Counted from the first letter of the stretch, positions 35,354 through 44,934 are shown. The stretch: 64,000 nt of DNA from Falsihalocynthiibacter sp042445055 (GCF_042445055.1 NZ_CP170341.1:5979-69978), one strand, 5' to 3'. Numbers and translations are program-made. The notes: a model not told the origin generated them from the letters alone.

Positions 35354-36421
35354 ATGAGCAGCGTCGTACTTAAGAACCTCAAGAAATCTTATGGTGCATT
35401 TGATGTTATCAAGGGCGTCGATCTCGATATCCAGCCCGAGGAATTCGTTGTCTTTGTCGGCCCTTCGGGCTGTGGCAAATCCACAATGCTGCGCATGATC
35501 GCGGGCCTTGAGGAAATCACCGGCGGCGAACTCTATATCGGGGATCGACTCTCGAATGACATCGACGCCTCCAAGCGCGGGATCGCAATGGTATTTCAAT
35601 CCTACGCGCTCTACCCCCACATGACCGTGGCCGAGAACATGGGATTTGCGCTCAAATACGCAGGTGTGAAAAAGGATGCGATCAAAGAACAAGTCAACGA
35701 CGCCGCCCGCATTCTGGGCCTAGAACCGCTCCTTGATCGACGCCCCAAGGATCTCTCTGGCGGACAGCGCCAGCGCGTGGCGATTGGCCGTGCCATCGTT
35801 CGCCACCCCGAAGTTTTCCTATTCGACGAACCCCTCTCAAACCTTGACGCCGAGTTGCGCGTCCAGATGCGTCTGGAAATCGCGCGCCTACACCGAGAGC
35901 TGAAAACCACGATCATCTACGTCACGCACGATCAGGTAGAAGCGATGACACTCGCCGACAAAATCGTCGTCCTGCGCGATGGCCGCATCGAACAGGTCGG
36001 CAAACCGCTAGAGCTATACGACGACCCCGTAAACCAATTCGTCGCGGGCTTCATCGGCTCGCCGAAGATGAACTTCGTAAACGCCGAGGTTCAGGACGGG
36101 ATGCTTTCGCTCACCGATTTCTCGGGCCAGCGCGTCCCGCTCCCGCTGCTAAACCACGCCATCGCGGAAGGCACCCAAGTCGTTCTGGGCATTCGCCCCG
36201 AACACTTCAAAACGGGTGGCGATGCAACGCTTTCCCTGACAATCGAACTCATCGAAAACCTCGGCGGAGAGAACTACGCCTACGCCCGACAAGGAAACTC
36301 CGACATCCTAACCGTCGCGCTTGGCGGACAACGCCAACACAGCGCAGGCGACCAACTAGACGCACAATTCAACCCCGCCGAAACGCTCATCTTTGATGTG
36401 AACGGCGATAGGATGCGATAG
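35354..36421 (+). CDS. Sugar ABC transporter ATPase (MalK/UgpC type)
   Basis: A 355-residue ATPase with Walker A GPSGCGKST, signature LSGGQRQR, Walker B FLFDEPLSNLDAELR and the switch His in YVTHDQ. A C-terminal OB-type regulatory domain (VVLGIRPEHF) follows. It powers the importer encoded upstream. It is the last gene of the operon; GAGGA lies before the ATG. Confidence 0.93.
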   Translation: MSSVVLKNLKKSYGAFDVIKGVDLDIQPEEFVVFVGPSGCGKSTMLRMIAGLEEITGGELYIGDRLSNDIDASKRGIAMVFQSYALYPHMTVAENMGFALKYAGVKKDAIKEQVNDAARILGLEPLLDRRPKDLSGGQRQRVAIGRAIVRHPEVFLFDEPLSNLDAELRVQMRLEIARLHRELKTTIIYVTHDQVEAMTLADKIVVLRDGRIEQVGKPLELYDDPVNQFVAGFIGSPKMNFVNAEVQDGMLSLTDFSGQRVPLPLLNHAIAEGTQVVLGIRPEHFKTGGDATLSLTIELIENLGGENYAYARQGNSDILTVALGGQRQHSAGDQLDAQFNPAETLIFDVNGDRMR

Positions 36422-36540
36422 CTGGCGGTGGACGGCTCCTCTTGATCTTCGCCGCCACCAGTGCCAAATATCCCCACGAGAGGACGACCTCCCCGTTTTG
36501 GATAGTCGTCGGGACGACCCGACAATCATAGGAGGCCGTT

Positions 36541-36978
36541 ATGCGCTCCCCACTTGATCGTCTTCGTCACGCCGTTAGCTTTGAAATCATCGCCCTGCTC
36601 ATGGTTGTTCCGCTTGGTTCAATCCTGTTCCACGTTCCCATGGCGCATTTTGGTGTCGTTGGCATCGTCAGCGCCACACTCGCCACGCTTTGGAACCTCG
36701 TCTACAATTTCGCCTTTGATCTGGCCCTCAAACGCACCACGGAAACCACCCAGAAATCGGGGGCCATCCGCATACTTCACGCAGTCCTCTTTGAGGCAGG
36801 TTTGTTAATGATCCTTATGCCCTTCATCGCGTGGTACCTCGGGGTGACACTCTGGCAGGCATTTCTGATGGATGCGTCCCTCGCAGGCTTTTATCTGGTC
36901 TATGCGTTTGGGTTTAACTGGGCCTATGACGCGCTCTTTCCGCTCCCAGAATGGAACAAAGATCACGCAGCACAATAG
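36541..36978 (+). CDS. PACE-family small multidrug efflux protein
   Basis: A 145-residue protein made of two tandem bacterial-transmembrane-pair units. The start SPLDRLRHAVSFEIIALLMV and the motif GVVGIVSATLATLWNLVYNF match the proteobacterial antimicrobial compound efflux (PACE) family, whose known member AceI exports chlorhexidine. The natural substrate is unknown. GGAGG lies 5 bp before the ATG. It is transcribed after the sugar operon but probably independent of it. Confidence 0.9.
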   Translation: MRSPLDRLRHAVSFEIIALLMVVPLGSILFHVPMAHFGVVGIVSATLATLWNLVYNFAFDLALKRTTETTQKSGAIRILHAVLFEAGLLMILMPFIAWYLGVTLWQAFLMDASLAGFYLVYAFGFNWAYDALFPLPEWNKDHAAQ

Positions 36979-37031
36979 GCATCCACAAAGTCGAATACGG
37001 CGGTGCCCGTTGTTGCGCCGCCGTCACAAGT

Positions 37032-37736
37032 TCAAACTGCGCGGGTCAACCCACCATCAATTCTCAGGTTCTGGCCCGTCATATACGCGCCCCCCTCCGA
37101 GGCCAGCCATGATACCAGCGACGACACCTCGTCTGCTTTGCCGTACCGCCCCATTGGTATCCGCACGCGGCGGTCCTCTGTTTCGGGCAGGCTGTCGATA
37201 AAGCCGGGAAGGATATTGTTCACCCGGACATTATCGCCCGCGTATTTATCCGCACAGAGCTTTGCGAAGGCCGCAAGCCCTGCCCTAAATACTCCAGACG
37301 TCGGGAAAAGCGGGTCTGGCTCAAACGCGGCAAAGGTCGAGATATTGATAATCGCTCCGCCTCCCTGCGCTTGCATCAACGGCATCACCAACCGCGTGGG
37401 GCGAATGACGTTCATCAAATAGACCTCCATCCCCATGTGCCAATCATCATCCGAGATATCGAGCACTGGCCCCTTCGGCCCATGCCCCGCAGAATTCACA
37501 AGCACATCAACGCGCCCCCAACGATCCGTCGCTCCCTTCACCAATGCGGCGAGATCACTCTGCGAAAGGTTCGACCCCGTCACGCCAAAACCGCCCAACT
37601 CTTCGCCAAGCGCTTCGCCCTTACCAGAGGACGACAAGATACCAACCCGAAAGCCATCTGCGGCCAACCTTCGGGCCGCATCAGCTCCCATTCCGCTTCC
37701 GCCCGCTGTAATAAGTGCTACTTTTTCTACAGACAT
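37032..37736 (-). CDS. Short-chain dehydrogenase/reductase with an altered active site
   Basis: An SDR fold is clear: cofactor loop TAGGSGMG, NSAGHGPKG, the INIST serine strand and the C-terminal IDGGLTRAV. The usual YxxxK pair is not there; the matching segment reads SGVFRAGL, putting Ser at the Tyr position and Arg at the Lys position. The protein may be a variant reductase or non-catalytic. GGAG precedes the ATG at 37736, which is chosen over the upstream ATG at 37751. It diverges from a LysR-type gene that may control it. Confidence 0.85.
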   Translation of the reverse strand: MSVEKVALITAGGSGMGADAARRLAADGFRVGILSSSGKGEALGEELGGFGVTGSNLSQSDLAALVKGATDRWGRVDVLVNSAGHGPKGPVLDISDDDWHMGMEVYLMNVIRPTRLVMPLMQAQGGGAIINISTFAAFEPDPLFPTSGVFRAGLAAFAKLCADKYAGDNVRVNNILPGFIDSLPETEDRRVRIPMGRYGKADEVSSLVSWLASEGGAYMTGQNLRIDGGLTRAV

Positions 37737-37834
37737 ATTACTCTCCATCATGTTCTAGCGACAAATATACAGCGTATTTCGGTGTCTTTCGCGCAAGAAT
37801 TGATGTTCCATGACAGTAGGAATACTATTACCAA

Positions 37835-38710
37835 ATGACACAACTTCCGCCGCTCAACGGATTACGCGCATTTGATGCTGCGGGCCGCCACCTGAACTTT
37901 CGATCTGCCGCTGACGAACTGGGCGTGACCCAAGGCGCCGTCGCTCAACAAGTACGCCAACTTGAGGCCCATCTTGGACTCCCACTGTTTGAACGGATGT
38001 CAAAGGGCTTGGCGTTCACAGTTGCGGGTAGAAGTTACCATGGACGTATCGCGACCATATTTGAGGAACTACGCGCTGCCACAGCCACACTTCGCCCCAA
38101 ACCAGAAAGGGTCTTGGTAAGTGTCACACCAACCTTCGCGGCGAAATGGCTCATCCCGAACCTGTCCGAATTCTCGGCCGCGCATCCACAAATCGACCTG
38201 CAAATTCTCGCGACGGAAAAGGTTTCAAGCTTCCACGGCGACGGCATCGACGTGGCAATCCGTCAGGGCCAACCACCCTTCGGCGCATCGCTAGATGTGG
38301 TGCGGCTTTTTCAACAAGAGATCATCGCCGTCGCCGCGCCATCCCTTATCGCCAAACACGACCTTCCTCTTGCGCTGGAAACTCTGTCGCGCTTACCGAA
38401 ACTACACGACGCACACGATCTTTGGCCCGCTTACCTCAAGAAACTGAACATAGAAGATCGCGGCGGCTATGGACTGCGACTAAACCAAACGGCGCTTACA
38501 ATGGACGCAGCACTTTCTGGCCAAGGTGTTGCCCTCGTCAGCAAATTCCTCGCCCAACGCGACATTGCCGCAAACCATTTGGTACAGGTCATTCCTGATA
38601 CGCTCACAGGCAACCAACACTTCTATATGCTCACGTTGCGCAGCAACAAGCGCAGCGCGACAGCACAGGCCGTTGTCGAATGGTTCACCGCAAAGGCCGA
38701 AACCACCTAA
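37835..38710 (+). CDS. LysR-family regulator (GcvA-like)
   Basis: A 291-residue regulator. The helix-turn-helix is FRSAADELGVTQGAVAQQVR, followed by the linker helix and an effector domain (VSVTPTFAAKWLIPNLSEF) typical of the GcvA subgroup. The segment DVAIRQGQPP belongs to the ligand cleft. Its divergent position relative to the SDR gene, with about 100 bp between, suggests it controls that gene. Confidence 0.9.
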   Translation: MTQLPPLNGLRAFDAAGRHLNFRSAADELGVTQGAVAQQVRQLEAHLGLPLFERMSKGLAFTVAGRSYHGRIATIFEELRAATATLRPKPERVLVSVTPTFAAKWLIPNLSEFSAAHPQIDLQILATEKVSSFHGDGIDVAIRQGQPPFGASLDVVRLFQQEIIAVAAPSLIAKHDLPLALETLSRLPKLHDAHDLWPAYLKKLNIEDRGGYGLRLNQTALTMDAALSGQGVALVSKFLAQRDIAANHLVQVIPDTLTGNQHFYMLTLRSNKRSATAQAVVEWFTAKAETT

Positions 38711-38843
38711 CACCCCTGCCCGCCAGCGCTTGCCATCACCAAATGAATATGGTCAATGACTGTTGCAAACTGCGGTTTGCACATGACGCCGCCTTGGATA
38801 GCGCCTCATTTCTTGCGCTCCGAATGACGGGTTATCTCGACGC

Positions 38844-39785
38844 TTGCACCTCGTTCATACTCGGAGAACCGATATCGCACCGATTCCAACTTCCGCCGCC
38901 GTTTCGCGCCCTGCTCATCTTCGCTCCGATAGTTTGCGCGGGATTGCCTGTATGGCGGGCGGGATGTTTTTGTTTGCTGCGGTAGATACCCACGCGAAAT
39001 TCCTGACCGATAGCATCCACCCCGTTCAAATCGCATGGTCTCGACAGCTTGGGCTCTTGCTCGGGGTAGTGTTCGTGCTGTTCTTTCGCGGCTTTGAAAT
39101 CCTGCGCACACAACACCCCTACCTCCAAATCGCGCGCGGCGCGCTGGCGGCTGCTTCGGCGACGTGCTTCATCTTTGCGGTGTCTTTTGTGCCCTTGGCC
39201 GATGCCGTCGCCATTAGTTTCGTCGCCCCCTTTATCGTTACAGTCATGGGCGCCCTCATTCTGCGCGAACCCGTCGGCATACGGCGCTGGATCGCGGTCA
39301 CAATCGGCTTCATCGGCACGCTCATCGTCCTGCGCCCCGGCATGGGAACGGTGCACCCCGCAGCAGCACTTGTTTTGGTGGCGGCGTTCTTCTTTGCGCT
39401 GCGCCAAATACTCTCGCGCAGCCTAAGCGGCTCGGACCGCACAATCACAACGGTCGCCTATACGGCAATCACCGCAACCGCCCTGCTCTCGCTACCGCTC
39501 CCGTTCGTCTGGAAAACACCCGAATGGGGCCAAGAGGTCTTCCTCCTCGCAAGCATGGCCGTCCTCGCCGGACTTGCGGAAATTCTGGTGATCAAATCGC
39601 TGGAACTGGCCCAAGCCGTCGTCCTCGCACCCGTGCACTATAGCTTGCTGATCTGGGGTACGTTCTATGGCTGGCTGGTGTTCAACCAACTCCCCGATCT
39701 ATGGACATGGGTCGGCGCACTCATCATCGTCGCAACAGGCATCTACACCCTCCACCGCGAACGCATCACTGCAAAGCGCGCCTAG
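38844..39785 (+). CDS. EamA-family (DMT) transporter
   Basis: A 313-residue protein of ten hydrophobic helices in two EamA halves. The first includes RGALAAASATCFIFAVSFVP and DAVAISFVAPFIVTVMGALIL, with the second ending in a VLAPVHYSLLIWGTFYGWLVF segment. The family moves metabolites or amino acids; the substrate is not predictable. The start is uncertain: the open frame begins with TTG at 38844 but helix 1 only starts near residue 34, so a later codon near 38932-38952 is possible. Its stop overlaps the convergent rep gene by 4 bp. Confidence 0.85.
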   Translation: MHLVHTRRTDIAPIPTSAAVSRPAHLRSDSLRGIACMAGGMFLFAAVDTHAKFLTDSIHPVQIAWSRQLGLLLGVVFVLFFRGFEILRTQHPYLQIARGALAAASATCFIFAVSFVPLADAVAISFVAPFIVTVMGALILREPVGIRRWIAVTIGFIGTLIVLRPGMGTVHPAAALVLVAAFFFALRQILSRSLSGSDRTITTVAYTAITATALLSLPLPFVWKTPEWGQEVFLLASMAVLAGLAEILVIKSLELAQAVVLAPVHYSLLIWGTFYGWLVFNQLPDLWTWVGALIIVATGIYTLHRERITAKRA

Positions 39786-40984
39786 CCGTCCAATCCCTCA
39801 AATATCTCGGGATACAGATCTTCCCAGAACGCAAAGATCGCCTTGGCGTTTTGCGCCGACATCCAGCCGTGGCGCTCGAAATCCTGCCGCTTGGCGGTGT
39901 CGGTCAAACTTGCATAGAACAGGCGCTTGTCCGCGTCCCTTTGGGTGGGGGTGCGCGCGGCGGAATAGTCTCTAACGCGGCCTAACTTACCTGCCCGAAG
40001 GGCGACCTTGGCCGACATTTCCGCCTTGGGCGCTGCGGATTTTTCCTTTGGCGCGGCCTGATAATCATCGCGCAGCGCCGCCGCGAGGTACCGCTCCGGG
40101 CTTTTCACACCGCCCTGCCCCGCCACATAATCCAGCTTGCTCTGGACGGTGGCCTCGCCATGTTCGGTCAACCATTGCCGCGCCAAACGATCACTGATCC
40201 CCATCGCCCTCAGACGGTCATAAACAGGCGCGCGCCGCAATCCCTCACCATCATCCAGATCCAAAATCGAGAGCTGTGGGTTCTTCTGAATGGTAAACCG
40301 AATATCGCTCACCGCCCTGCCGCGCTTGCGCACTTCCGGCTCAACAATAATGTTGCTGTTGCGGTTAATCTCGGAAACGGCGGGCTTGATGATCTTGGCG
40401 TTCAGGTGCTTGTAGCTCTCGTAATATTCGCTATCCGCAACCCCCATCAGACGGCGGAATGTCTCAAGCGACCACCAGCCGGTGCTGCCCGTCCGATGGA
40501 AACGATAACAATTCTCATAAAGCGCGAGCGCATGACCACTGGTGAATTTACGCTGAATATTCAGATTGATAAGCGCAAAAACCTTAGGATCCGAGAGTTT
40601 CTCCGCAAGCGCGGGCGAATAGGCATACTCGCACACCCCATCCTTAAGCTTGGCATAGCTCAAAAGGCTCGAAACACCCCACTCCTGATTACCCGACGCA
40701 TCCAGCATATCCCACTCGGCCACGGTTTCCGCCAGCCCGCGCAGCGATTGCTTGAGCGTATCAAAATCGTTGGAGTTATAGCCCACCATCATGCAAAGCG
40801 TGCGCGCATCCATCTGAAAGCTCGGCTGCTGCGTGAGCGTGTCATAGGCATTGAGCAATAAAACGTTCGAGAGTTTGCGCTGAAGCAGCGTCAATTTCCC
40901 CGAAACATGAATCGCCGCTACGTGCTTTTTCACGGCGCCGCGCTTTAACGCGCCCGTAAGCTTGTCCTTGGGAATATCTTGCAT
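39782..40984 (-). CDS. Rep_3-family plasmid replication initiator
   Basis: The protein initiates replication by binding iterons. The N-terminal half has the Rep_3 (RepB-type) winged-helix pattern: LTLLQRKLSNVLLLNAYDTL, TLCMMVGYNSNDFDTLKQSL, then SGHALALYENCYRF and WWSLETFRRLMGV in the second winged helix. The Arg- and Lys-rich C-terminal third is less typical. The ATG at 40984 is used; a TTG at 40993 with AGGCAG upstream is an alternative. It faces away from parAB across the putative origin. Its family says this is a plasmid or chromid rather than the main chromosome. Confidence 0.88.
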   Translation of the reverse strand: MQDIPKDKLTGALKRGAVKKHVAAIHVSGKLTLLQRKLSNVLLLNAYDTLTQQPSFQMDARTLCMMVGYNSNDFDTLKQSLRGLAETVAEWDMLDASGNQEWGVSSLLSYAKLKDGVCEYAYSPALAEKLSDPKVFALINLNIQRKFTSGHALALYENCYRFHRTGSTGWWSLETFRRLMGVADSEYYESYKHLNAKIIKPAVSEINRNSNIIVEPEVRKRGRAVSDIRFTIQKNPQLSILDLDDGEGLRRAPVYDRLRAMGISDRLARQWLTEHGEATVQSKLDYVAGQGGVKSPERYLAAALRDDYQAAPKEKSAAPKAEMSAKVALRAGKLGRVRDYSAARTPTQRDADKRLFYASLTDTAKRQDFERHGWMSAQNAKAIFAFWEDLYPEIFEGLDG

Positions 40985-41054
40985 CTCGCCCAATGTGCTC
41001 TGCCTGTTCTAACTGTCTGCTCTATCGGCGCGGTGCGCCAAGGTGCTATATCTC

Positions 41055-41063
41055 TGTGGATAC
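41055..41063 (-). promoter_or_regulatory. DnaA-box-like site
   Basis: Minus strand GTATCCACA differs from the consensus TTATCCACA at one base. It lies next to the first iteron, on the rep side. Confidence 0.45.
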
Positions 41064-41082
41064 TTTCGCTCAGCTTACCCCA

Positions 41083-41359
41083 AAAGGAACCCATAAACAA
41101 TCTCTCCTTGGATACCATAACCCCGTTTAGGGCCATCCCGTATATGGGTCCATTTGGCTAATATCTTCTTAACTATGCGTTCGCAAAGGTACCAATCTGC
41201 GGGACGGGCTGGCGCAACGACGCGCTCCGATTCGGAGAATGTGGCTCTAAGGCGCGAAATAGACCCTAAAACCGCGAATCGGTGCCTTTGATCCCGTATT
41301 CTAGCAACCTTCGTCCTGTAAGCGGGTCCCTTTCACCCTGTAACGAGGCACCCAAACCA
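41083..41359. repeat. Degenerate iterons, about seven 16-bp copies in both orientations
   Basis: Copies share a pattern near AAAGGNACCCATANAC. Plus strand: 41083 AAAGGAACCCATAAAC, 41185 AAAGGTACCAATCTGC, 41257 AAATAGACCCTAAAAC, 41344 ACGAGGCACCCAAACC. Minus strand: 41140-41155 AAATGGACCCATATAC, 41274-41289 AAAGGCACCGATTCGC, 41318-41333 AAAGGGACCCGCTTAC. A weaker minus copy may lie at 41121-41137. Spacing is irregular. Position beside a Rep_3 gene makes initiator binding the natural reading, but the set was aligned by eye. Confidence 0.55.
41225..41237. promoter_or_regulatory. 13-bp palindrome in the origin region
   Basis: CTCCGA, one base, TCGGAG. A perfect short palindrome between iterons; it could be a partition site or operator. 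Confidence 0.35.
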
Positions 41360-41546
41360 ACCTAACCAATTGATAATAGGTCGATTTATTTCCGCAAAGT
41401 CCTTAAAGATTCTATATATACTTAAAACAAAGCGGCCTGTTGTTGTTCTTTTTCGGATAGATTTTGAAAGAATGATTCCCTTGTGGCGTTTCATGTGAGA
41501 TAAAAATCCCCAAGAACCACATTTTCGCTAACATCGGTGTTTATAG

Positions 41547-42938
41547 ATGATATCTTCTGGCAAGCCCACCTTACCCCCCTATTTCGGCATCGACCCCGCC
41601 CAAGCAGAGGAGCGCCTTTCCCAGCCTATAGATACCGCCCGATTCGCCAAAGCGGCCGCCTTTGCCTCCAAGGGTCGGGACGAGCTGGCCAAGAGCGGCT
41701 ATGCGCCCGACGGCAAAAAGCGGCTTCGGAAATTCTCGACATGGGAAGTCTGCAAGTACCTCATCCCCGTCGCCCCTGCCCATTTTCGTCGCGTCCTCAA
41801 GGCCCATCCGGACCTCCCCCAAGGCATCGGCGAAGGCAACTCCAAGTGGTTCTCCCTCAGCGATGTGATGGCCCTGCGGGGACACTTCGCCGCCGAGGGT
41901 GCCGCCAACCGCGAGTACCTCCCCTATCGCCCCAAGGGCCTCCCCGCCAAGATCATCGCCGTGGCAAACTTCAAGGGCGGCGTCGGCAAGACCTCAACCT
42001 GCGCCCACCTCGCCATGAGCGCGGCCCTCGACGGCTACAAGGTGCTTGTCGTCGATCTCGATAGCCAAGGGTCGATGACCTCCATCATGGGTGGCGAAGT
42101 TCCCGACGAATGGAGTACCGCCTTCCCCATCATGGCCCGCGACTACGCCCGCCACCTCGAAGAGGAAAACAAGGTCCGCCAAGCAGGTGGGCAGCCCGAA
42201 ATCCCCCTCGACGAAACCCTGACCGAAGCGCTTCAGGTTTCGCCGCGAAACCTCATTCAAAGCACGCATTGGCCGAATATCGACCTGATCGGCGCGCAGC
42301 TCAACCTCTACTGGGCCGAGTTTCAGGTCCCCGTCTGGCGGATGCAGTCGCGCTCCTGGCCGCTGTGGGATGCCCTGATGAATGGGCTGGACGATGGCGG
42401 GATTCTGGACGACTACGACATCATACTGCTCGATACGCCCCCTGCCCTCGGGTACCTGACAATCAACGCCTTGGCCGCCGCCGACATCCTTTTGGTGCCG
42501 CTTGGTGCGTCGTTCCTTGAGTTCGATTCCACGGGGCGCTTTTTCGATATGCTCTACTCGACTTTTGCCAGCATCGAGGACGGCGAGAACAGCCAGCGGC
42601 GCAAGCATGGGTTGGAGGATGTGAAGTTCGAATGGGACGCCGTCCGCACCCTCATCACCCGATTTGATGCCGCCCAGCAGACCGATTTGGCGAACGTCAT
42701 TCAGGCCTATTTCGGGGACTTCATGACGACCTTCAGGCAGGACATGACCGCGATGGTCGGGCAGGCTGGCGAGCAGGTGAATGGCATCTATGAGGCCGAC
42801 TATCGGGAGTTCAATCGGGATACCTATGTCCGTGGTCGAGAGACCTTTGACCGGACTTGGGCCGAGGTAAAAGAGATCATTCTGGCCGCTTGGTGGCGGG
42901 ACGAGCAGATGGCGAAGCAGGAGGCGGATCATGGCTAA
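41547..42938 (+). CDS. parA: ParA-type plasmid partition ATPase
   Basis: A 463-residue ATPase of the type Ia kind. An N-terminal DNA-binding region of about 130 residues (RKFSTWEVCKYLIPVAPAHF) is followed by the deviant Walker A KGGVGKTS, Walker A' VLVVDLDSQGS and DIILLDTPPALGYLTINAL. It moves plasmid copies over the nucleoid and usually represses its own operon through the N-terminal domain. It overlaps parB by 8 bp. The ATG at 41547 has no clear ribosome site. Confidence 0.93.
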   Translation: MISSGKPTLPPYFGIDPAQAEERLSQPIDTARFAKAAAFASKGRDELAKSGYAPDGKKRLRKFSTWEVCKYLIPVAPAHFRRVLKAHPDLPQGIGEGNSKWFSLSDVMALRGHFAAEGAANREYLPYRPKGLPAKIIAVANFKGGVGKTSTCAHLAMSAALDGYKVLVVDLDSQGSMTSIMGGEVPDEWSTAFPIMARDYARHLEEENKVRQAGGQPEIPLDETLTEALQVSPRNLIQSTHWPNIDLIGAQLNLYWAEFQVPVWRMQSRSWPLWDALMNGLDDGGILDDYDIILLDTPPALGYLTINALAAADILLVPLGASFLEFDSTGRFFDMLYSTFASIEDGENSQRRKHGLEDVKFEWDAVRTLITRFDAAQQTDLANVIQAYFGDFMTTFRQDMTAMVGQAGEQVNGIYEADYREFNRDTYVRGRETFDRTWAEVKEIILAAWWRDEQMAKQEADHG

Positions 42939-44031
42939 AAGACGCAAAGTAACTGCGCCGAGCGCGGACGAGTTGAGCAAAATCGAAGCAGAGTTTCGTC
43001 GCGAAACCCTTAACAGACCGAACGCAGGTGTAGCACCAATTTCACAAGTTGCTGCTGAGTCGGCGCGGGCGCATACGGCGATGGACGCCGAGAACCGTGC
43101 CGAAATCGCGCGCGACAAGACCGAGGCCGCAGCCCATCGCGAGGCTAAAGGGCAGGGGCGCATCATCGAGGAAATCCCGCTTGATCGCATCGCCGAGAAC
43201 GCGATGGTGCGGGATCGTATGATCCTTGATGCCGAGGAGATGGATGAGCTTAAACTCTCGATCGGAGCGCATGGGTTGCGGCTCCCGATTGAGGTGTATC
43301 CACAGGACGATGCCGAAAAGCCCTATGGCCTGATTTCGGGGTATCGACGGCTTCAGGCGGTGAGGGACCTTTATGCCCTAACCAAGCAGGAGAAATACGC
43401 GACGATCAAGGCGCTGGTGCGCGAGCCAGAGGCGCTTGGTGGCGCGATCACGGCGATGGTCGAGGAGAACGAAATCCGCGCATCGCTGTCCCATTTCGAG
43501 CGGGGACGCATCGCGGTTATCTCGGCCCAGCAGGGCGTTTTTGCCAGCGCCGAGGCGGCGGTGAATGCGCTGTTCAGTTCGGCGTCCAAGGCCAAGCGCT
43601 CCAAAATCCGATCCTTTGCGCTCATCTTTGAAGAGCTGGGGGACATGCTTTTGTTTCCCGAGATGCTCAAGGAGAAAGACGGGCTTCGGGTGGCGGCGGT
43701 GCTTAGGGCAGGGGCCGAGTCGCGGATTCGGGAAAACCTTGCCCAAGGGCAGGATAGAGACGAATGCAAGACGCCAGAGGAGGAATGGATCCTTCTTGAG
43801 GAGGTCGTGAAACAGTTCGAAAAAGAGGCGCTTCCGAGTCCCAAGGGTGGCCGCCCAAAACGGAAATCAGGATGGGATGACTCGCATACGCTTGAGCTTT
43901 CTACGGGGATTACCCTGCAACGCGGGAGCGATACGCAGGGCCATTTGATCCGTATCAAGGGGGGCAGGGTGGATAGTGTTATGGTCGATGAGGCCATGCA
44001 ATATCTGGCGCGACTTTTTGAAAAAGATTAA
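42931..44031 (+). CDS. parB: ParB-type partition protein
   Basis: A 366-residue centromere-binding protein that works with ParA. Residues 80-200 hold the ParB/Sulfiredoxin-like CTPase region (IPLDRIAENAMVRDR, SGYRRLQAVRD, EENEIRASLSHFERGR). A helix-turn-helix (AVNALFSSASKAKRSKIRSF) and a C-terminal part with a KKGGRPKRKSG-like basic stretch follow. The parS site it binds was not identified with certainty. Confidence 0.9.
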   Translation: MAKRRKVTAPSADELSKIEAEFRRETLNRPNAGVAPISQVAAESARAHTAMDAENRAEIARDKTEAAAHREAKGQGRIIEEIPLDRIAENAMVRDRMILDAEEMDELKLSIGAHGLRLPIEVYPQDDAEKPYGLISGYRRLQAVRDLYALTKQEKYATIKALVREPEALGGAITAMVEENEIRASLSHFERGRIAVISAQQGVFASAEAAVNALFSSASKAKRSKIRSFALIFEELGDMLLFPEMLKEKDGLRVAAVLRAGAESRIRENLAQGQDRDECKTPEEEWILLEEVVKQFEKEALPSPKGGRPKRKSGWDDSHTLELSTGITLQRGSDTQGHLIRIKGGRVDSVMVDEAMQYLARLFEKD

Positions 44032-44090
44032 TATTTTCAATGAGTTATAAAATTTTTTGCCACGGCTGACACCCAAAAAGGACATATCGA

Positions 44091-44918
44091 GTGACGGAAC
44101 GCAATAAAGACGGCGCGAAAACGGATTTCGCCAAATCCATGTCATATGGGGATTATCTGGGGTTGGATCAGTTGCTCACGGCGCAGCATCCGCTGTCGGA
44201 GGCGCCGGACGAGCTGTTGTTTATCATTCAGCACCAGACGTCCGAGTTGTGGATGAAGCTCATGTTGCACGAGCTTAATTCGGCGCGGGATGCGCTTGCG
44301 GAGGATCGGCTTCAGGAGGCGTTCAAGATGCTGGCGCGGGTGTCGCGGATTATGGAGCAACTCAACAGCGCGTGGGACGTTCTGCGCACGATGACGCCAA
44401 GCGATTACACCACGTTTCGCGAGGCGCTTGGGCATAGTTCTGGGTTTCAGTCGCTTCAGTATCGGTTGGTTGAATTTACGCTGGGCAACCGCAACACTGA
44501 GATGTTGAAGCCGCACGCGCATGATGCGGGCGCGGTTGCGTTGCTTGAGGCAGAGTTGAAAAAGCCGAGTCTATATCAGGCTGTTTTGCAGTTGGCGGCG
44601 CGCAAGGGCATGGAAATTCCGCAGGAGGCCATCGCGGCTCCTTCACAGGTTCCGCACAGTGAAATCGGCGCAATTCAGGATATGTGGGCGCAGGTTTACA
44701 GCGCGCCGCAAACGCATTGGTCGCTTTATGAATTGGCGGAGAAGCTGGTTGATCTGGAGGATTATTTCCGCCGCTGGCGTTTTAACCACGTAACGACCGT
44801 GGAGCGCGTGATCGGGTTCAAGCGCGGGACAGGCGGCACGGCGGGTGTGGCCTATTTGACCAAGATGCTGGGCACAGAGCTTTTTCCAGAGTTGTGGCGC
44901 GTGCGCACGGACCTTTGA
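44091..44918 (+). CDS. kynA: Tryptophan 2,3-dioxygenase
   Basis: Haem enzyme opening the indole ring of L-tryptophan to N-formylkynurenine, the first step of the kynurenine pathway. At 275 residues it has the family length and motifs: IIQHQTSELWMK, HSSGFQSLQYR and the haem ligand region RWRFNHVTTVERVIG. The substrate-binding loop GTGGTAG follows. The start is GTG at 44091 with AAGGA upstream. No kynureninase or formamidase gene is nearby, so the rest of the pathway must be encoded elsewhere. Confidence 0.95.
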   Translation: MTERNKDGAKTDFAKSMSYGDYLGLDQLLTAQHPLSEAPDELLFIIQHQTSELWMKLMLHELNSARDALAEDRLQEAFKMLARVSRIMEQLNSAWDVLRTMTPSDYTTFREALGHSSGFQSLQYRLVEFTLGNRNTEMLKPHAHDAGAVALLEAELKKPSLYQAVLQLAARKGMEIPQEAIAAPSQVPHSEIGAIQDMWAQVYSAPQTHWSLYELAEKLVDLEDYFRRWRFNHVTTVERVIGFKRGTGGTAGVAYLTKMLGTELFPELWRVRTDL

Positions 44919-44934
44919 GCGTATCGACGTGCCG

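Larger units (their letters stand above)
40994..41546. other. Putative replication origin and partition control region
   Basis: The 550-bp spacer between the divergent rep and parA genes has no gene. It holds the degenerate iterons listed separately, a DnaA-box-like site, a 13-bp palindrome and a strongly AT-rich segment (about 41,365-41,435) that could be the unwinding element and the parA promoter. The arrangement is typical of iteron plasmids. Confidence 0.65.
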
